Below are positions 7,762 to 16,912 of a stretch of 64,000 nt of DNA, in pieces. Numbering within the stretch: the first letter of the stretch is position 1; each line of letters opens with the position of its first letter. Below the pieces are notes generated by a model. The model was given only the letters and a program-made list of their open reading frames with translations. It did no database searches and had not been told where the DNA came from. Position numbers and translations under genes: made by a program. Source of the stretch: Paraburkholderia sp. HP33-1 (GTDB lineage: Bacteria; Pseudomonadota; Gammaproteobacteria; Burkholderiales; Burkholderiaceae); contig NZ_JAJEJR010000001.1 of NCBI RefSeq assembly GCF_021390595.1, positions 186,001 to 250,000 on the forward strand, given 5' to 3'.

Positions 7762-10700
7762 CTACTTCGCGACCACCACCGGAATGCCGCGCAACTGCCC
7801 GGCGCCCTTCATTTCCTCCAGCGACTTCTTCACCGCCGCACCCGTCGCCGCGTCGATGCCGAGACGCGCAGCAAGTTCACGCTCCCCGCGCTTCACTCCC
7901 GCCAGATTCGCAAGCTTCACGTGCCCATAACCGCGCACCCGCGCGGGCAGTTCGGCGAGTTTCGCGACGTCGTCGAGATGGCTCGCGTCGAGTTTCGCGA
8001 GCGCACGTTGCAGCGTGATTTCGTAATCGCTCGCGAGTTCGCGCTCCATCTTGCGCTCCAGCGTGCGGCCGAACGGATCGAGCGCCGTGCCGCGCAGGCC
8101 GCGCCATTTCGCGAGCAGGCCAAGTACGGGCCACATCCACTGACCATAGGTTTTCTTGGCAGGCACGGCGCCGGGCTTCGCGCGCGTGAGCGTCGGCGGC
8201 GCGAGGTTGAAGCGGATCGTGAAGTCCTTGCCGGCGACGCCCTCGAACTGCGCTTCGAGCGCTTCGCGGAACCCGGCATCCGTATGCAGACGCGCGACTT
8301 CGTACTCGTCCTTCACCGCGAGCAGCCGATAGAACGTCGTCGCGACCGCGCGCGCGACGCGCTCGCTCGTCGCGTCGACGGCGGTTTCCGCGCGGCGCGC
8401 CGTATCGACGAGCGCGCGATAGCGCTTCACATAAGCCGCGCCGCCATACGCGAGCAGACGTTCTTCGCGATGCGCGATCAGCTCGTCGAGCGTATCGACG
8501 CGCACGCCCGGCTTCTGCGTGTGACGTGCCTGCCATAGCGATTCGAGCGCGGCGGGATTGTTGGCGGCCATGCGGCCGATCGAGAAAGCGAGCTGGTTCA
8601 TCTGCACTGCGACGTTGTTCAGTTCGATCGCGCGCATCATCGCGGCGAACGACACCGGCACGAGACCGAGTTGCCACGCGAAACCGAGCATCAGAATGTT
8701 CGCGCCGATCGTGTCACCGAGAAAGCGCGTCGCCAGGGCTTGCGCGTCGCACGTCGACATGCGCTCAACGCCAGCCGCATGACGCATCTTGTCGATCAGC
8801 GCGTCGGCATGCAGCGTCGCGTCCGGATTCTGCACGAAGCTCGCGTTCGGAATTGCATGCGTGTTGACGACGATGCGCGTGCGGCCATGCCGCACTGTCT
8901 GTAACGCGTCGGCGCTCGCGCCGACCACCATGTCGCAGGCGAGCAGCACGTCGGCCTGCTGCGTGTCGATGCGCACCTGGTTCAACCATTCGTCGCGGGC
9001 GGCAAAGCGGACGAACGACAGCACCGAGCCGCCCTTCTGTGCGAAGCCCATGAAGTCGAGCACCGACGCGCTCTTGCCTTCGAGATGCGCGGCCATGCTG
9101 ATCAACGCGCCGACCGTCACGACGCCGGTACCGCCCACTCCAGTGACGAGGATGTCGTACGGCGCGGCATCGAGTTGCGTCGCGGGAAGCGGCAGTGCGT
9201 TGACGTGCGTGGCGAGCGCCTGCGGATCGAACGCGGCGCCCGCGGCTTTCTTCAGCGTGCCGCCTTCGACGGTGACGAAGCTCGGGCAGAAGCCATTCAC
9301 GCACGAGTAGTCCTTGTTGCACGACGACTGATCGATGCGGCGCTTGCGACCGAGCGCGGTTTCGACCGGTTCCACCGACAGGCAGTTCGACTGCACGCCA
9401 CAATCGCCGCAGCCTTCGCAGACTTCCTCGTTGATGAAGAGCCGTTTGTTCGGATCGGGATATTCGCCCTTCTTGCGACGCCGGCGTTTTTCGGCCGCGC
9501 AGGTCTGGTCGTAGATCAGCACGGTCACGCCGTCGGTATCGCGCAATTCGCGCTGCACGGTGTCCATTTCGCTGCGGTGGTGAAACGTCGTGCCGCGCGG
9601 AAACTGACTGTGATGGCCAGCGTATTTCTCGGGCTCGTCGCTGACCACGACGAAGCGCGACACGCCCTCGGCTTCGACCTGGCGCGCGATCTGCGGCACC
9701 GAGATGCTGCCGTCGACCGGCTGGCCGCCGGTCATCGCGACCGCGTCGTTATAGAGGATCTTGTACGTGATCGTCGCGTTCGCGGCGACCGCCTGGCGAA
9801 TCGCGAGAATGCCGGAGTGAAAGTAGGTGCCGTCGCCGAGATTCTGGAACACGTGGCGCGTTTTCGTGAACATCGAATGCGCGGCCCAGTCGACGCCTTC
9901 GCCGCCCATCTGAATGAGCCCGGTCGTGTCGCGCTCCATCCAGGAAGCCATGAAATGACAGCCGATACCCGCCTGCGCGATCGAGCCGTCCGGTACTTTC
10001 GTCGACGTGTTGTGCGGACAGCCGGAGCAGAAGTACGGCGTGCGCTTCACGCTGTCCGCCGCGTTCGACAGGATCTGCGGCGCGACCAGATCGACGACGC
10101 GTTCGCGCCGATCGAGCGCGGGCTTGTGCCTGGCGAGCCAGTTCGCGAACACCGGCAGGATGCGCGACGGCCGCAATTCGCCGAGCGACGACAGCAGCAA
10201 CGTGCCATCTTGGGCGTGCTTGCCGATCACGACCGGCCGCGTGCCCTGGGTGCGGTTGTACAGATAGTCCTTGATCTGTTGCTCGATGACGGGACCTTTC
10301 TCTTCGATCACGAGTACTTCGGACAGACCCGACACGAACGCGTCAATGCGGGTCATCTCCAACGGAAACGACAGTCCGACCTTGTAGATGCGCACGCCGG
10401 CCGCGTCGAGATCGGCGAGCGTCAGGTCGAGCCGGCGCAGCGCTTCCATCAGATCGAGATGCGCCTTGCCGCACGTGACGATGCCGACGTTCGCGTGCGG
10501 ACTCGGCGCGATCCATTTATCGATGCTGTTCGTGCGCGCGAAGTGACGCACCGCGTCGAGCTTCGCGTGCAGACGCGCTTCGATCGTCAGGCTCGGCAGA
10601 TCGGGCCAGCGGTTGTGCAGACCACCCGCCGGTGCTTCGAACTCCTGAGGGAGCGTCCATTCGGTTTGCAGCGCGTCGAGATCGACGCTCGAGCCCGATT

Positions 10701-11349
10701 CGACGGTCTCCGAAATGGCCTTGTAGCCGACCCACGCGCCCGAGAAGCGCGACAACGCCCAGCCGTACAGGCCGAATTCGAGCATGTCCGCGATGTTCGA
10801 CGGATTCACCACCGGCATATGCCACGCGATCATCGTGAAGTCGCTTTGATGCGGCATGGACGACGACACGCAGCCGTGATCATCGCCCGCGACCACCAGC
10901 ACGCCGCCGTGCGGCGATGAGCCATATGCGTTGCCGTGCTTCAGCGCATCGCCCGCGCGGTCGACGCCCGGGCCTTTGCCGTACCACATCGCGAATACGC
11001 CATCGACGGTGCGCTCCGGATCGGCTTCGACTCGCTGTGTGCCGAGCACGGCGGTGCCGCCGAGTTCTTCGTTGATCGCGGGCAGAAAGCGGATGTCGCT
11101 CGCGGCGAGCAGTTTGTTCGCCTTCCACAATTGCAGATCGACCATCCCGAGCGGCGAGCCGCGATAGCCGCTGATAAACCCGGCCGTGTTCATGCCGCGG
11201 GTTTTGTCGAGTTCGCGCTGCATCAACGCGAGGCGCACGAGCGCCTGGGTGCCGGTCAGAAAGATCCGGCCGTGCGTCGCGGTGAGATTGTCGGACAGCT
11301 TGTAGTCGGCGAGGGCGGGCGTGTCGTCGATGGGCTGGCGGGCGGTCAT
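7762..11349 (-). CDS. Indolepyruvate ferredoxin oxidoreductase, fused single-chain (IorA-IorB type)
   Basis: An 1195-residue thiamine-diphosphate and iron-sulfur enzyme that oxidatively decarboxylates aryl- or branched-chain 2-oxoacids to acyl-CoA, passing electrons to ferredoxin. In archaea IorA and IorB are separate; here they are one chain, as is common in proteobacteria. Visible parts are the N-terminal pyrimidine-binding half, the Cys pair in YFCSGCPHNTS, the ThDP-binding region (GIGCHFMASW, GGEGVDW), a ferredoxin-like CEGCGDCGVQSNC cluster near the middle, and the gamma-type domain beginning near VTGVGGTGVVTVG. It probably serves aromatic or branched-chain amino-acid breakdown. A ferredoxin partner is not adjacent. 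Confidence 0.9.
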   Translation of the reverse strand: MTARQPIDDTPALADYKLSDNLTATHGRIFLTGTQALVRLALMQRELDKTRGMNTAGFISGYRGSPLGMVDLQLWKANKLLAASDIRFLPAINEELGGTAVLGTQRVEADPERTVDGVFAMWYGKGPGVDRAGDALKHGNAYGSSPHGGVLVVAGDDHGCVSSSMPHQSDFTMIAWHMPVVNPSNIADMLEFGLYGWALSRFSGAWVGYKAISETVESGSSVDLDALQTEWTLPQEFEAPAGGLHNRWPDLPSLTIEARLHAKLDAVRHFARTNSIDKWIAPSPHANVGIVTCGKAHLDLMEALRRLDLTLADLDAAGVRIYKVGLSFPLEMTRIDAFVSGLSEVLVIEEKGPVIEQQIKDYLYNRTQGTRPVVIGKHAQDGTLLLSSLGELRPSRILPVFANWLARHKPALDRRERVVDLVAPQILSNAADSVKRTPYFCSGCPHNTSTKVPDGSIAQAGIGCHFMASWMERDTTGLIQMGGEGVDWAAHSMFTKTRHVFQNLGDGTYFHSGILAIRQAVAANATITYKILYNDAVAMTGGQPVDGSISVPQIARQVEAEGVSRFVVVSDEPEKYAGHHSQFPRGTTFHHRSEMDTVQRELRDTDGVTVLIYDQTCAAEKRRRRKKGEYPDPNKRLFINEEVCEGCGDCGVQSNCLSVEPVETALGRKRRIDQSSCNKDYSCVNGFCPSFVTVEGGTLKKAAGAAFDPQALATHVNALPLPATQLDAAPYDILVTGVGGTGVVTVGALISMAAHLEGKSASVLDFMGFAQKGGSVLSFVRFAARDEWLNQVRIDTQQADVLLACDMVVGASADALQTVRHGRTRIVVNTHAIPNASFVQNPDATLHADALIDKMRHAAGVERMSTCDAQALATRFLGDTIGANILMLGFAWQLGLVPVSFAAMMRAIELNNVAVQMNQLAFSIGRMAANNPAALESLWQARHTQKPGVRVDTLDELIAHREERLLAYGGAAYVKRYRALVDTARRAETAVDATSERVARAVATTFYRLLAVKDEYEVARLHTDAGFREALEAQFEGVAGKDFTIRFNLAPPTLTRAKPGAVPAKKTYGQWMWPVLGLLAKWRGLRGTALDPFGRTLERKMERELASDYEITLQRALAKLDASHLDDVAKLAELPARVRGYGHVKLANLAGVKRGERELAARLGIDAATGAAVKKSLEEMKGAGQLRGIPVVVAK

Positions 11350-11585
11350 GGGCGAGTCTCCATTGTTCTGGTTTCGCGCGCGGTGGTGGGGGCACGGATG
11401 CGGCGCAGCGAAAGAGACTCTATTTTTTAGCGCTTGTGGGAGTGAATTATTTCTTCTTTAATCGGGCGTGCGTGAACGGGCGCGAAGAGTCGCGCGTTTT
11501 GACCGGCTTTTGAGCCGGATTTGCCACGCGGCGGCGCGCTTCGGGTATGCCCTGGGGAGTGAGGGGGCGCCGAATACGCCTTTGC

Positions 11586-12575
11586 CTATTGCGCCGTGTT
11601 TGCCGCGATGTCCGGTTTGAGCGGCGCGGCATCGAGCGGCACGATCTCGTCGAAGTGCGCGTAGTCGATATGGCTCACGCCGCCGCGCTCGCTCATGATG
11701 TCTACGAACCGGTGCTGCCAGACGATCTGGTCGCAGCTCCACATGTGGCGTGCCTGCATGGTTTGCGACGTTGATTCGTCGATGCCTTCGAGCGTGAGCA
11801 GCAGCGACATGTCGCTGCCCTTCAACGATTCGGCGTTTTCGCCGAACAGCGGACTCGCTTCGTCGATGATGTGCATCAGCGTCCAGCCGAGCTTGAACAC
11901 CGGATGCTGGTCGCGCACCAGCGTGAGGTCGTAGAGCTTGCGCAGCGTATAGCCTTCGACCGAGGTCTCCAGACGCATGATGCGCAGCCGCGCGCGCGCC
12001 TCGGCGATTACGTTCTGACGTGCGTTGGCTGCGCGCACCATCAACGTCATGCGGCCGTCGATTGGCCGGATCACCGCGTAGCGCGCAAACATGATCTTCG
12101 CGTGCGGCCGCGAAAAGCGCGCGAAGATCAGCCCGGTCGCCAACGCGATGCTCGACATGCCGACGAAGATTTCGAGCGTGGCGATCCAGTGCGCGTAGAC
12201 GGTTTGCGGATGCATGTCGCCGTAGCCGACGGTCGCGAGCGTTTCGACGCTGAAGAAGAACGCGCCGCCGAAGCCCTTGGGAAACTGATTCGCGATCGAC
12301 GCGTCGCCGAGCATGTAGAGCGTGGCGAATACGGTGTTGAGCAGCAGGAACAGCAGCGCGAGCGACACGAAGAACACCGGCCACCGCACCCCGAGCGCCC
12401 GGTGATACAGGTCCTGCCAAAGCGGCGTCGGCATACCGTGCGCGATCACCACGCGATCGTCCAGACGCAATTCGCGGCTGCCGCGCGCGCGGCGCTTCGA
12501 TGGGCTCGCGTCGGTATCGGTATCGGTGTCGGTATCGCCGAGCGTGGAAAAACGGTCTGACGGTTCGCTTGCCAT
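11586..12575 (-). CDS. Inward-rectifier potassium channel, KirBac1.1-like
   Basis: A 329-residue inner-membrane channel. The outer helix spans about 65-88, the selectivity filter is TVGYGD at 115-120, and the inner helix spans about 132-155. The remainder forms the cytoplasmic beta-rich Kir domain, including QNVIAEARARLRIMR. It reads like KirBac1.1 of Burkholderia pseudomallei. The ATG at 12575 is chosen because the upstream alternative (12614) adds only a short non-conserved peptide. Residues 14-22 are a TD dipeptide run encoded by a hexanucleotide repeat. The gene stands alone on its strand, behind the oxidoreductase. Confidence 0.93.
   Translation of the reverse strand: MASEPSDRFSTLGDTDTDTDTDASPSKRRARGSRELRLDDRVVIAHGMPTPLWQDLYHRALGVRWPVFFVSLALLFLLLNTVFATLYMLGDASIANQFPKGFGGAFFFSVETLATVGYGDMHPQTVYAHWIATLEIFVGMSSIALATGLIFARFSRPHAKIMFARYAVIRPIDGRMTLMVRAANARQNVIAEARARLRIMRLETSVEGYTLRKLYDLTLVRDQHPVFKLGWTLMHIIDEASPLFGENAESLKGSDMSLLLTLEGIDESTSQTMQARHMWSCDQIVWQHRFVDIMSERGGVSHIDYAHFDEIVPLDAAPLKPDIAANTAQ
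12511..12534. repeat. Hexanucleotide tandem repeat inside the Kir channel gene
   Basis: Four TCGGTA-type units (one with a single change) encode a Thr-Asp run near the channel N-terminus. The 6-bp unit preserves frame, so copy-number change would alter only linker length. Confidence 0.8.
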
Positions 12576-12733
12576 CACGCGCTCGTGAGGATGAAAACGG
12601 CCACAGCGTAGCATGGCGCGTTGCGCGCGCTGGGGGATTTTCCGCGCACTGCGAAGTCGGCGCGGTTCGTCGTCGAAGTGCTTGGAGGCGCGCCGGATTT
12701 CAGGCTGGGTCGGGTTGCTTCAAGCAGCACCGG

Positions 12734-12979
12734 TCACGGAAACGCGCGCGGCTTCGGAATACCCGCGCCGTGCTCGATATCGTCGACTGCCTGCCGATGC
12801 GCGCTAGCCACCGCTTCGCTCTGATCGGCATAGCCCGCGTCGCCGCCGACCGTGGTCCACGCCTTGACGGCCTTCTCGCGATGACGGATTTCGTACTCCG
12901 CGTCCCAGCGCGCGCCGCTCAGTTCGAGCGGACGAACGTGAATCGAATACACGCCGTATTGGAACAGCTGCTCAGCCAT
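12734..12979 (-). CDS. Small conserved-looking protein of unknown function
   Basis: An 81-residue soluble protein that I do not recognise. The ATG at 12979 has a strong GGAGG ribosome site 6 bp upstream, which supports it as real and fixes the start against a longer 161-codon frame. The composition is mixed alpha/beta, with a Trp in ARWDAEYEIRH, a TxGG turn and a helical end EAVASAHRQAVDDI. It is the promoter-distal gene of a pair with the gene at 13056-13286, 76 bp apart. The two proteins share an overall layout (see findings). Confidence 0.65.
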   Translation of the reverse strand: MAEQLFQYGVYSIHVRPLELSGARWDAEYEIRHREKAVKAWTTVGGDAGYADQSEAVASAHRQAVDDIEHGAGIPKPRAFP

Positions 12980-13055
12980 GATCGCCTCCAGCCGGTCGAC
13001 CCGGCAGCGGCGCGCCGATGCACGAGGGCGCGCGGCGCGCTGCCCCTGGTTCGGC

Positions 13056-13286
13056 CTACAGTTCGATTTCCCCGAGAATACGATGTGCGAGCGCTTTCGC
13101 TTCTTCGAGCGCTTCTCCCGGAGTCGACGACGTCGCGTCGACTTCATAGACCGTGGTTTCCTGATCCTCGCTGGGTTCGCCTTCGTCTCGCGCGAGGGTG
13201 ACGACACCTTGCCAGGCATCCTGGGCGACTTCTCTTATCGACGCAGTGGCCGTGTAGATCCCTTTGGTGTAGGTGACGTCCTCCAT
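13056..13286 (-). CDS. Small acidic protein of unknown function
   Basis: A 76-residue acidic protein. The ATG at 13286 is preceded by an AAGGAG ribosome site about 9 bp upstream; the upstream frame to 13391 lacks one. Beta-rich first half (YTATASIREV, WQGVVTLARDEG), then a Ser/Thr-rich turn and an amphipathic C-terminal helix (GEALEEAKALAHRILGEIEL). No signal peptide or TM segment. It forms a pair with the gene that follows and probably shares an mRNA with it. I cannot assign a family by eye. Confidence 0.68.
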   Translation of the reverse strand: MEDVTYTKGIYTATASIREVAQDAWQGVVTLARDEGEPSEDQETTVYEVDATSSTPGEALEEAKALAHRILGEIEL

Positions 13287-13439
13287 GGCCTCGCTCCTTT
13301 TCCCAAAGGTTTCGATGTTTTCATCGTAGCACGGCGTGGCGGGATCGGTTCCCCGCCGCAGCGGCTTCGCACAGCGTGACGTGCTCGACATCCGTCACGC
13401 TACGAGCGCTCCAGGGCAACAGAATTACAGCGACGCGCT

Positions 13440-14348
13440 TTACAGCAACGCGACCACCTCATCGAGAGTCGGCGCGTGCGCGCCGGCGTGGCCGCAAGCC
13501 GCCGCGCCGGCCGCGAGCGCGAACGCGAGATGCTCGGGCCACGCGCGTTGCGGCGCGCTCATCAGGCTGAACAGCAGGCCGCCGATCGACGCATCGCCCG
13601 CGCCGACGGTGTCCACCACTGCGACGCGCGGCGGCTTCGCCTCGATCACCGCGTCGCCGTCGAGCAGCGTCGCCGATTCGGGGCCGCGTGTGACGAGCAC
13701 GGTGGCGGCCGGATTCATCGCGCGCAATTGCGCGAGCGCGGCGGCTTCGTCGCGGGTCTTGAAGATCATGCGCAGGTCTTCGTCCGATACCTTGATCAGA
13801 TCCGCGAGCGCGGCCATCTTGCGCAGCGTCGGCTCGTAGCCGTGCTCCATCAGATTGCGATAGTTCGGATCGAAGCTGATCTTCACGCCGTGCGAACGCA
13901 ATTCGGCGGCGAGTGCTGCGAGCGTATCGCCGAGCGGCTGACGCACGAGGCTGATGCAACCGAAGTGCGCCCACTTCACGGCGTTCATCCAGCCGGCCGG
14001 CAGCTTCGCCGGATCGAACGCGAGATCGGCGCCGTTCTCACCCATGAAGAAGTACGCGGGCGGATGCGTCTGATGCACGATCGCGAGCAGCGGCGGGCGC
14101 TCGACGCGCTGCAGAAAACGCATGTCGAGACCGGCGGCGACGCTCGCGTCCCACAGCTCGTCGGAGAAGTTATCGATGCCGAGCGAACCCGCGCTCGCGG
14201 TCGGCAGGCCGAGCCGCGCGACGCAGCGCGCGACGTTCCAGCCCGCGCCGCCCGGACGCGACAGCCAGTGCGATGCGCCGGTGCGCACGAGATCGGTGAG
14301 GATGTCACCGGCGGAAACGAAAACGGGGAGGTCGGTCGTCGCGCTCAT
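13440..14348 (-). CDS. PfkB-family carbohydrate kinase (probable fructokinase)
   Basis: A 302-residue ribokinase/PfkB-fold sugar kinase. The first motif region is GGAGWNVARCVARLG (32-46). The ATP/anion-hole motif DTVGAGD (245-251) contains catalytic Asp251, and SFDPNYRNL at 157-165 is typical of fructokinases. It is the third gene of a lacI-AGE-kinase operon and its ATG overlaps the upstream stop by 4 bp (ATGA), so translation is coupled. If the upstream isomerase makes fructose from mannose, this enzyme would trap it as fructose 6-phosphate. Substrate assignment is inferred from context. Confidence 0.85.
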   Translation of the reverse strand: MSATTDLPVFVSAGDILTDLVRTGASHWLSRPGGAGWNVARCVARLGLPTASAGSLGIDNFSDELWDASVAAGLDMRFLQRVERPPLLAIVHQTHPPAYFFMGENGADLAFDPAKLPAGWMNAVKWAHFGCISLVRQPLGDTLAALAAELRSHGVKISFDPNYRNLMEHGYEPTLRKMAALADLIKVSDEDLRMIFKTRDEAAALAQLRAMNPAATVLVTRGPESATLLDGDAVIEAKPPRVAVVDTVGAGDASIGGLLFSLMSAPQRAWPEHLAFALAAGAAACGHAGAHAPTLDEVVALL

Positions 14349-15646
14349 TGTGCTTTCTCCGCTGAAACCGCTGCGGCGGGCGCGGTCGATCCAGCCGACG
14401 CGTCGTCGCCGAGCGCATGGGCGAGCACTTCGTAGCACGCGCCCATCGTGTGATAGTCGGTCTTGCCGGCCGGGCTCTTTTCGTCGCTGTACTTGCGGTT
14501 GTCGCAGGTGAGGATGCGATACCACGCGCCGTACTTGTGGTCGACGAAATGCGTCCAGCTATAGCGCCAGATCTCGTCGTACCAGTCCCAGAAGCGCTCG
14601 TTGCCGGTGCGCTTGCCGAGCAGTGCCGCGGTCGCGAAGGTCTCGGCCTGCACCCAGAAGTACTTGTCGTGATCGCACACGGTGCCGTCGGGGCCGAAGC
14701 CGTAGTAGAGGCCGCCGTGGTCTTCGTCCCACGCGTGCGTCATCGCGGCGTCGAACAGTTCGATCGCGCGCGGCAGCAGCCACGGCAAAGGACGGAAGCG
14801 TTCGAGAATCAGCAGCAGCTTCGCCCACTCGGTCTGATGGCCGGGCTGGAAGCCCCACGGACGGAAGATGTTCGAGCTGTCTTCCTCGTTGTAGTGCCAG
14901 TCGACCGACCAGTCCGCGTGAAAGTGCTCCCACACGAGCCCTTGCGACAGCTTCGCCTGGCGCAGCGTGATGTTCGACGCGACGCGCTCGGCGCGATCGA
15001 GATAGACCAGATGGCCGGTCGCCTCGTGCGCGGCGAGCAGCGCCTCGGTGGTGTGCATGTTCGCGTTCTGCCCGCGATACGAGCTGACGCGCCAGTCGGG
15101 CGAGGCGTCGTCGGCATAGAGGCCGGCGGCGGGGTCCCAGAAGCGGTGTTCCATCAGCTCGAAGGTCGCGCCGATCATCGGCTTCGCTTCCTCGATACCG
15201 GCCATCGCCGCATGCGAGTACGCGAGCAGCACGAACGCGAGGCCGTAGCAGTGGCGCGTCGCGTCGAGCATTTTCTTTTTGCCGTCGTGCCATTCGATTT
15301 CCCAGTCATAGCCCTCGTGCTGCGAGTCCCAGTGCGCGTCGCGCAGAAAGCGCAGACCGTGGCGCGCGTATTCGAGGTGCTTCGGGTCACCGAACTGTCG
15401 ATACGCCATCGCGTAGTTGAACACGTAGCGGCAACTGCTGACCAGGTGGCGCGTGGTGCGGTTGTAGATCGAACCGTCGTCGCGGAAGAAATGGTAGAAG
15501 CCGCCGCTCGGGTCGAGCACGTTCGGCGCGTAGAAGCGCAGCGTGTCCTCGATGTGCGCGAGCAGGAACTCGCGGCTGCGGAAACTGGCGATGACTGGCA
15601 CCTGTGCGGCGCCGGCAGAAGGGTGAATCGGATCGGTTAGCGTCAT
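14345..15646 (-). CDS. AGE-family sugar epimerase/isomerase (probable mannose isomerase)
   Basis: A 433-residue (alpha/alpha)6-barrel enzyme of the N-acylglucosamine 2-epimerase superfamily. Family residues are recognisable in RTTRHLVSSCRY, the NANMHTTEALL helix with its His, HYNEEDSS, and GFQPGHQTEWAKLL. Members are GlcNAc 2-epimerases, cellobiose 2-epimerases or mannose/fructose isomerases. The downstream PfkB kinase, and the absence of aminosugar genes, favour a mannose-to-fructose isomerase. The ATG at 15646 overlaps the lacI-type stop by 4 bp, and its own stop overlaps the kinase ATG, giving a fully coupled operon. Confidence 0.85.
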   Translation of the reverse strand: MTLTDPIHPSAGAAQVPVIASFRSREFLLAHIEDTLRFYAPNVLDPSGGFYHFFRDDGSIYNRTTRHLVSSCRYVFNYAMAYRQFGDPKHLEYARHGLRFLRDAHWDSQHEGYDWEIEWHDGKKKMLDATRHCYGLAFVLLAYSHAAMAGIEEAKPMIGATFELMEHRFWDPAAGLYADDASPDWRVSSYRGQNANMHTTEALLAAHEATGHLVYLDRAERVASNITLRQAKLSQGLVWEHFHADWSVDWHYNEEDSSNIFRPWGFQPGHQTEWAKLLLILERFRPLPWLLPRAIELFDAAMTHAWDEDHGGLYYGFGPDGTVCDHDKYFWVQAETFATAALLGKRTGNERFWDWYDEIWRYSWTHFVDHKYGAWYRILTCDNRKYSDEKSPAGKTDYHTMGACYEVLAHALGDDASAGSTAPAAAVSAEKAQ

Positions 15647-16629
15647 GGCGTTTTCACCAAAGTACTGGCACGGACAACGAGTTGAACGGGCAAGCGGACT
15701 TCGAGTTCGGCGGGCGAGTCTTCGAGCAGTAGTTCGACGCCGCGCCGGCCGAGCGCTTCCTTGTCGACCGCGATCGTCGAGAGCGGCGGGGTGGCGTGCG
15801 CGGCGGCGGGAATGTCGTCGAATCCGATGATCGCGATGTCGTCGGGCACGCTCAGGCCGCGCGCGAGGCACACGCGCAGCGCGGCGAGCGCGGCAGCGTC
15901 GTTGAACGCGAACACGGCGTCGGGGCGTGGGCCCGGCGCGTCGAGCAGGCGCTGCATCGCGCGCGCGGCGCCGGTGTCGGGATCAAGCCCGGCGTCGATG
16001 TTCACTTCGAGCGACGGGTCGAACAGCAGCCCCGCTTCGAAGAACGCGCGCCGGTAGCCGAGCGCGCGCTCGGCGATGCTGAAATGCGCGAGCGAGCCGC
16101 CGATGAACGCGACGCGCTTGCGCTGCTGCTCGAACAGATGGCGCATCGCGAGCGTGGCGCCGGCGGCGTTGTCGAGATTCACTGAGCGCAGGCCCGGCGA
16201 CCATAGATCGATCAGCACCAGCGGGCGCTGCATCGCGACCAGCGTGGCGAGCGTTTCGGGCTCGACGAAGCCGGCGATCGCAACGGCGTCGGGCGCGTGC
16301 AGGCGCATCTGGTGAATGACGTCCTCGGTCGGGCCGGCGGTCAGCACCGAAGGCACGATGCCGCGCTCGCGGCACGCGTCTTCGACGCCGTGCAACACGT
16401 GCGAGAAGAACGGACTTGCGGCGAAGTTATTGTGCTGACGATGCAACAGGAAGGTCAGGCGGCGGATGCGCGGACGCAACTGCGCCGGATCGTAGCCGAG
16501 CTGGCGTGCCGCCTCGACGACGCGTTCGCGCGTGGCCTCGGAAAGGCCCGGCTGATTTTTGAGCGCGCGCGATACGGTGCCGATCGAAACGCTGGCCGCG
16601 CGGGCGACGTCGCGGATGGTTGTGGCCAT
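15643..16629 (-). CDS. LacI-family transcriptional regulator of the sugar operon
   Basis: A 328-residue repressor. The N-terminal helix-turn-helix reads MATTIRDVARAASVSIGTVSRAL, with the hinge helix near 45-60, followed by a periplasmic-binding-protein-like effector domain (FNDAAALAAL, IIGFDDIPAAAHATPPLSTI). The ATG at 16629 is chosen because it begins exactly at the conserved HTH; 11 upstream in-frame residues are dropped. First gene of the operon, so autoregulation is likely. The perfect palindrome at 16769-16795 is the best operator candidate. The inducer is unknown but presumably the sugar handled by the isomerase and kinase. Confidence 0.92.
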   Translation of the reverse strand: MATTIRDVARAASVSIGTVSRALKNQPGLSEATRERVVEAARQLGYDPAQLRPRIRRLTFLLHRQHNNFAASPFFSHVLHGVEDACRERGIVPSVLTAGPTEDVIHQMRLHAPDAVAIAGFVEPETLATLVAMQRPLVLIDLWSPGLRSVNLDNAAGATLAMRHLFEQQRKRVAFIGGSLAHFSIAERALGYRRAFFEAGLLFDPSLEVNIDAGLDPDTGAARAMQRLLDAPGPRPDAVFAFNDAAALAALRVCLARGLSVPDDIAIIGFDDIPAAAHATPPLSTIAVDKEALGRRGVELLLEDSPAELEVRLPVQLVVRASTLVKTP

Positions 16630-16768
16630 CGAATGAAGCTGCCGCGCGAGGCGCGGCATCACGGGTTCAGGTCGGGCGATTGTATAGTAAAACGCCGCAA
16701 GAACAGCCCGGAAAACGCGCGCGTCGTACCCGTAAATACCCGTATTTTATGGAGTTATTAGCAGTTGA

Positions 16769-16795
16769 ATTGTTTAGTAAAAACAACTAAACAAT
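16769..16795. promoter_or_regulatory. Perfect palindrome, candidate LacI-type operator
   Basis: ATTGTTTAGT (16769-16778) and ACTAAACAAT (16786-16795) form a perfect 10-bp inverted repeat around a 7-bp A-rich spacer. It lies 140 bp upstream of the LacI-family start, in the only AT-rich part of the spacer. A related half-like segment TATAGTAAAAC lies at about 16682-16692. The position suits a repressor operator, but the repressor-site match is inference. Confidence 0.5.
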
Positions 16796-16912
16796 AGCTG
16801 GGCAGCTGTTCTCAAGACATGGCAGGAATCTTCCTATGCCATCCGGCCGAGGCGACAGCGCGAGCGTTTGCGCGTGAAATAACAAATAAAGGCCAATCAA
16901 AAGCCAAAAGGA

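Noticed and set aside
9085..10920. 611-residue plus-strand open frame opposite the indolepyruvate oxidoreductase gene
   Set aside because: Arg/His/Asp-rich shadow translation typical of high-GC DNA, no family motifs; the minus-strand gene is certain.
11503..11518. CCGGCT/AGCCGG hairpin after the Kir channel gene as a terminator
   Set aside because: Stem of only 6 bp with no real U-tract on the minus strand; too weak to list.
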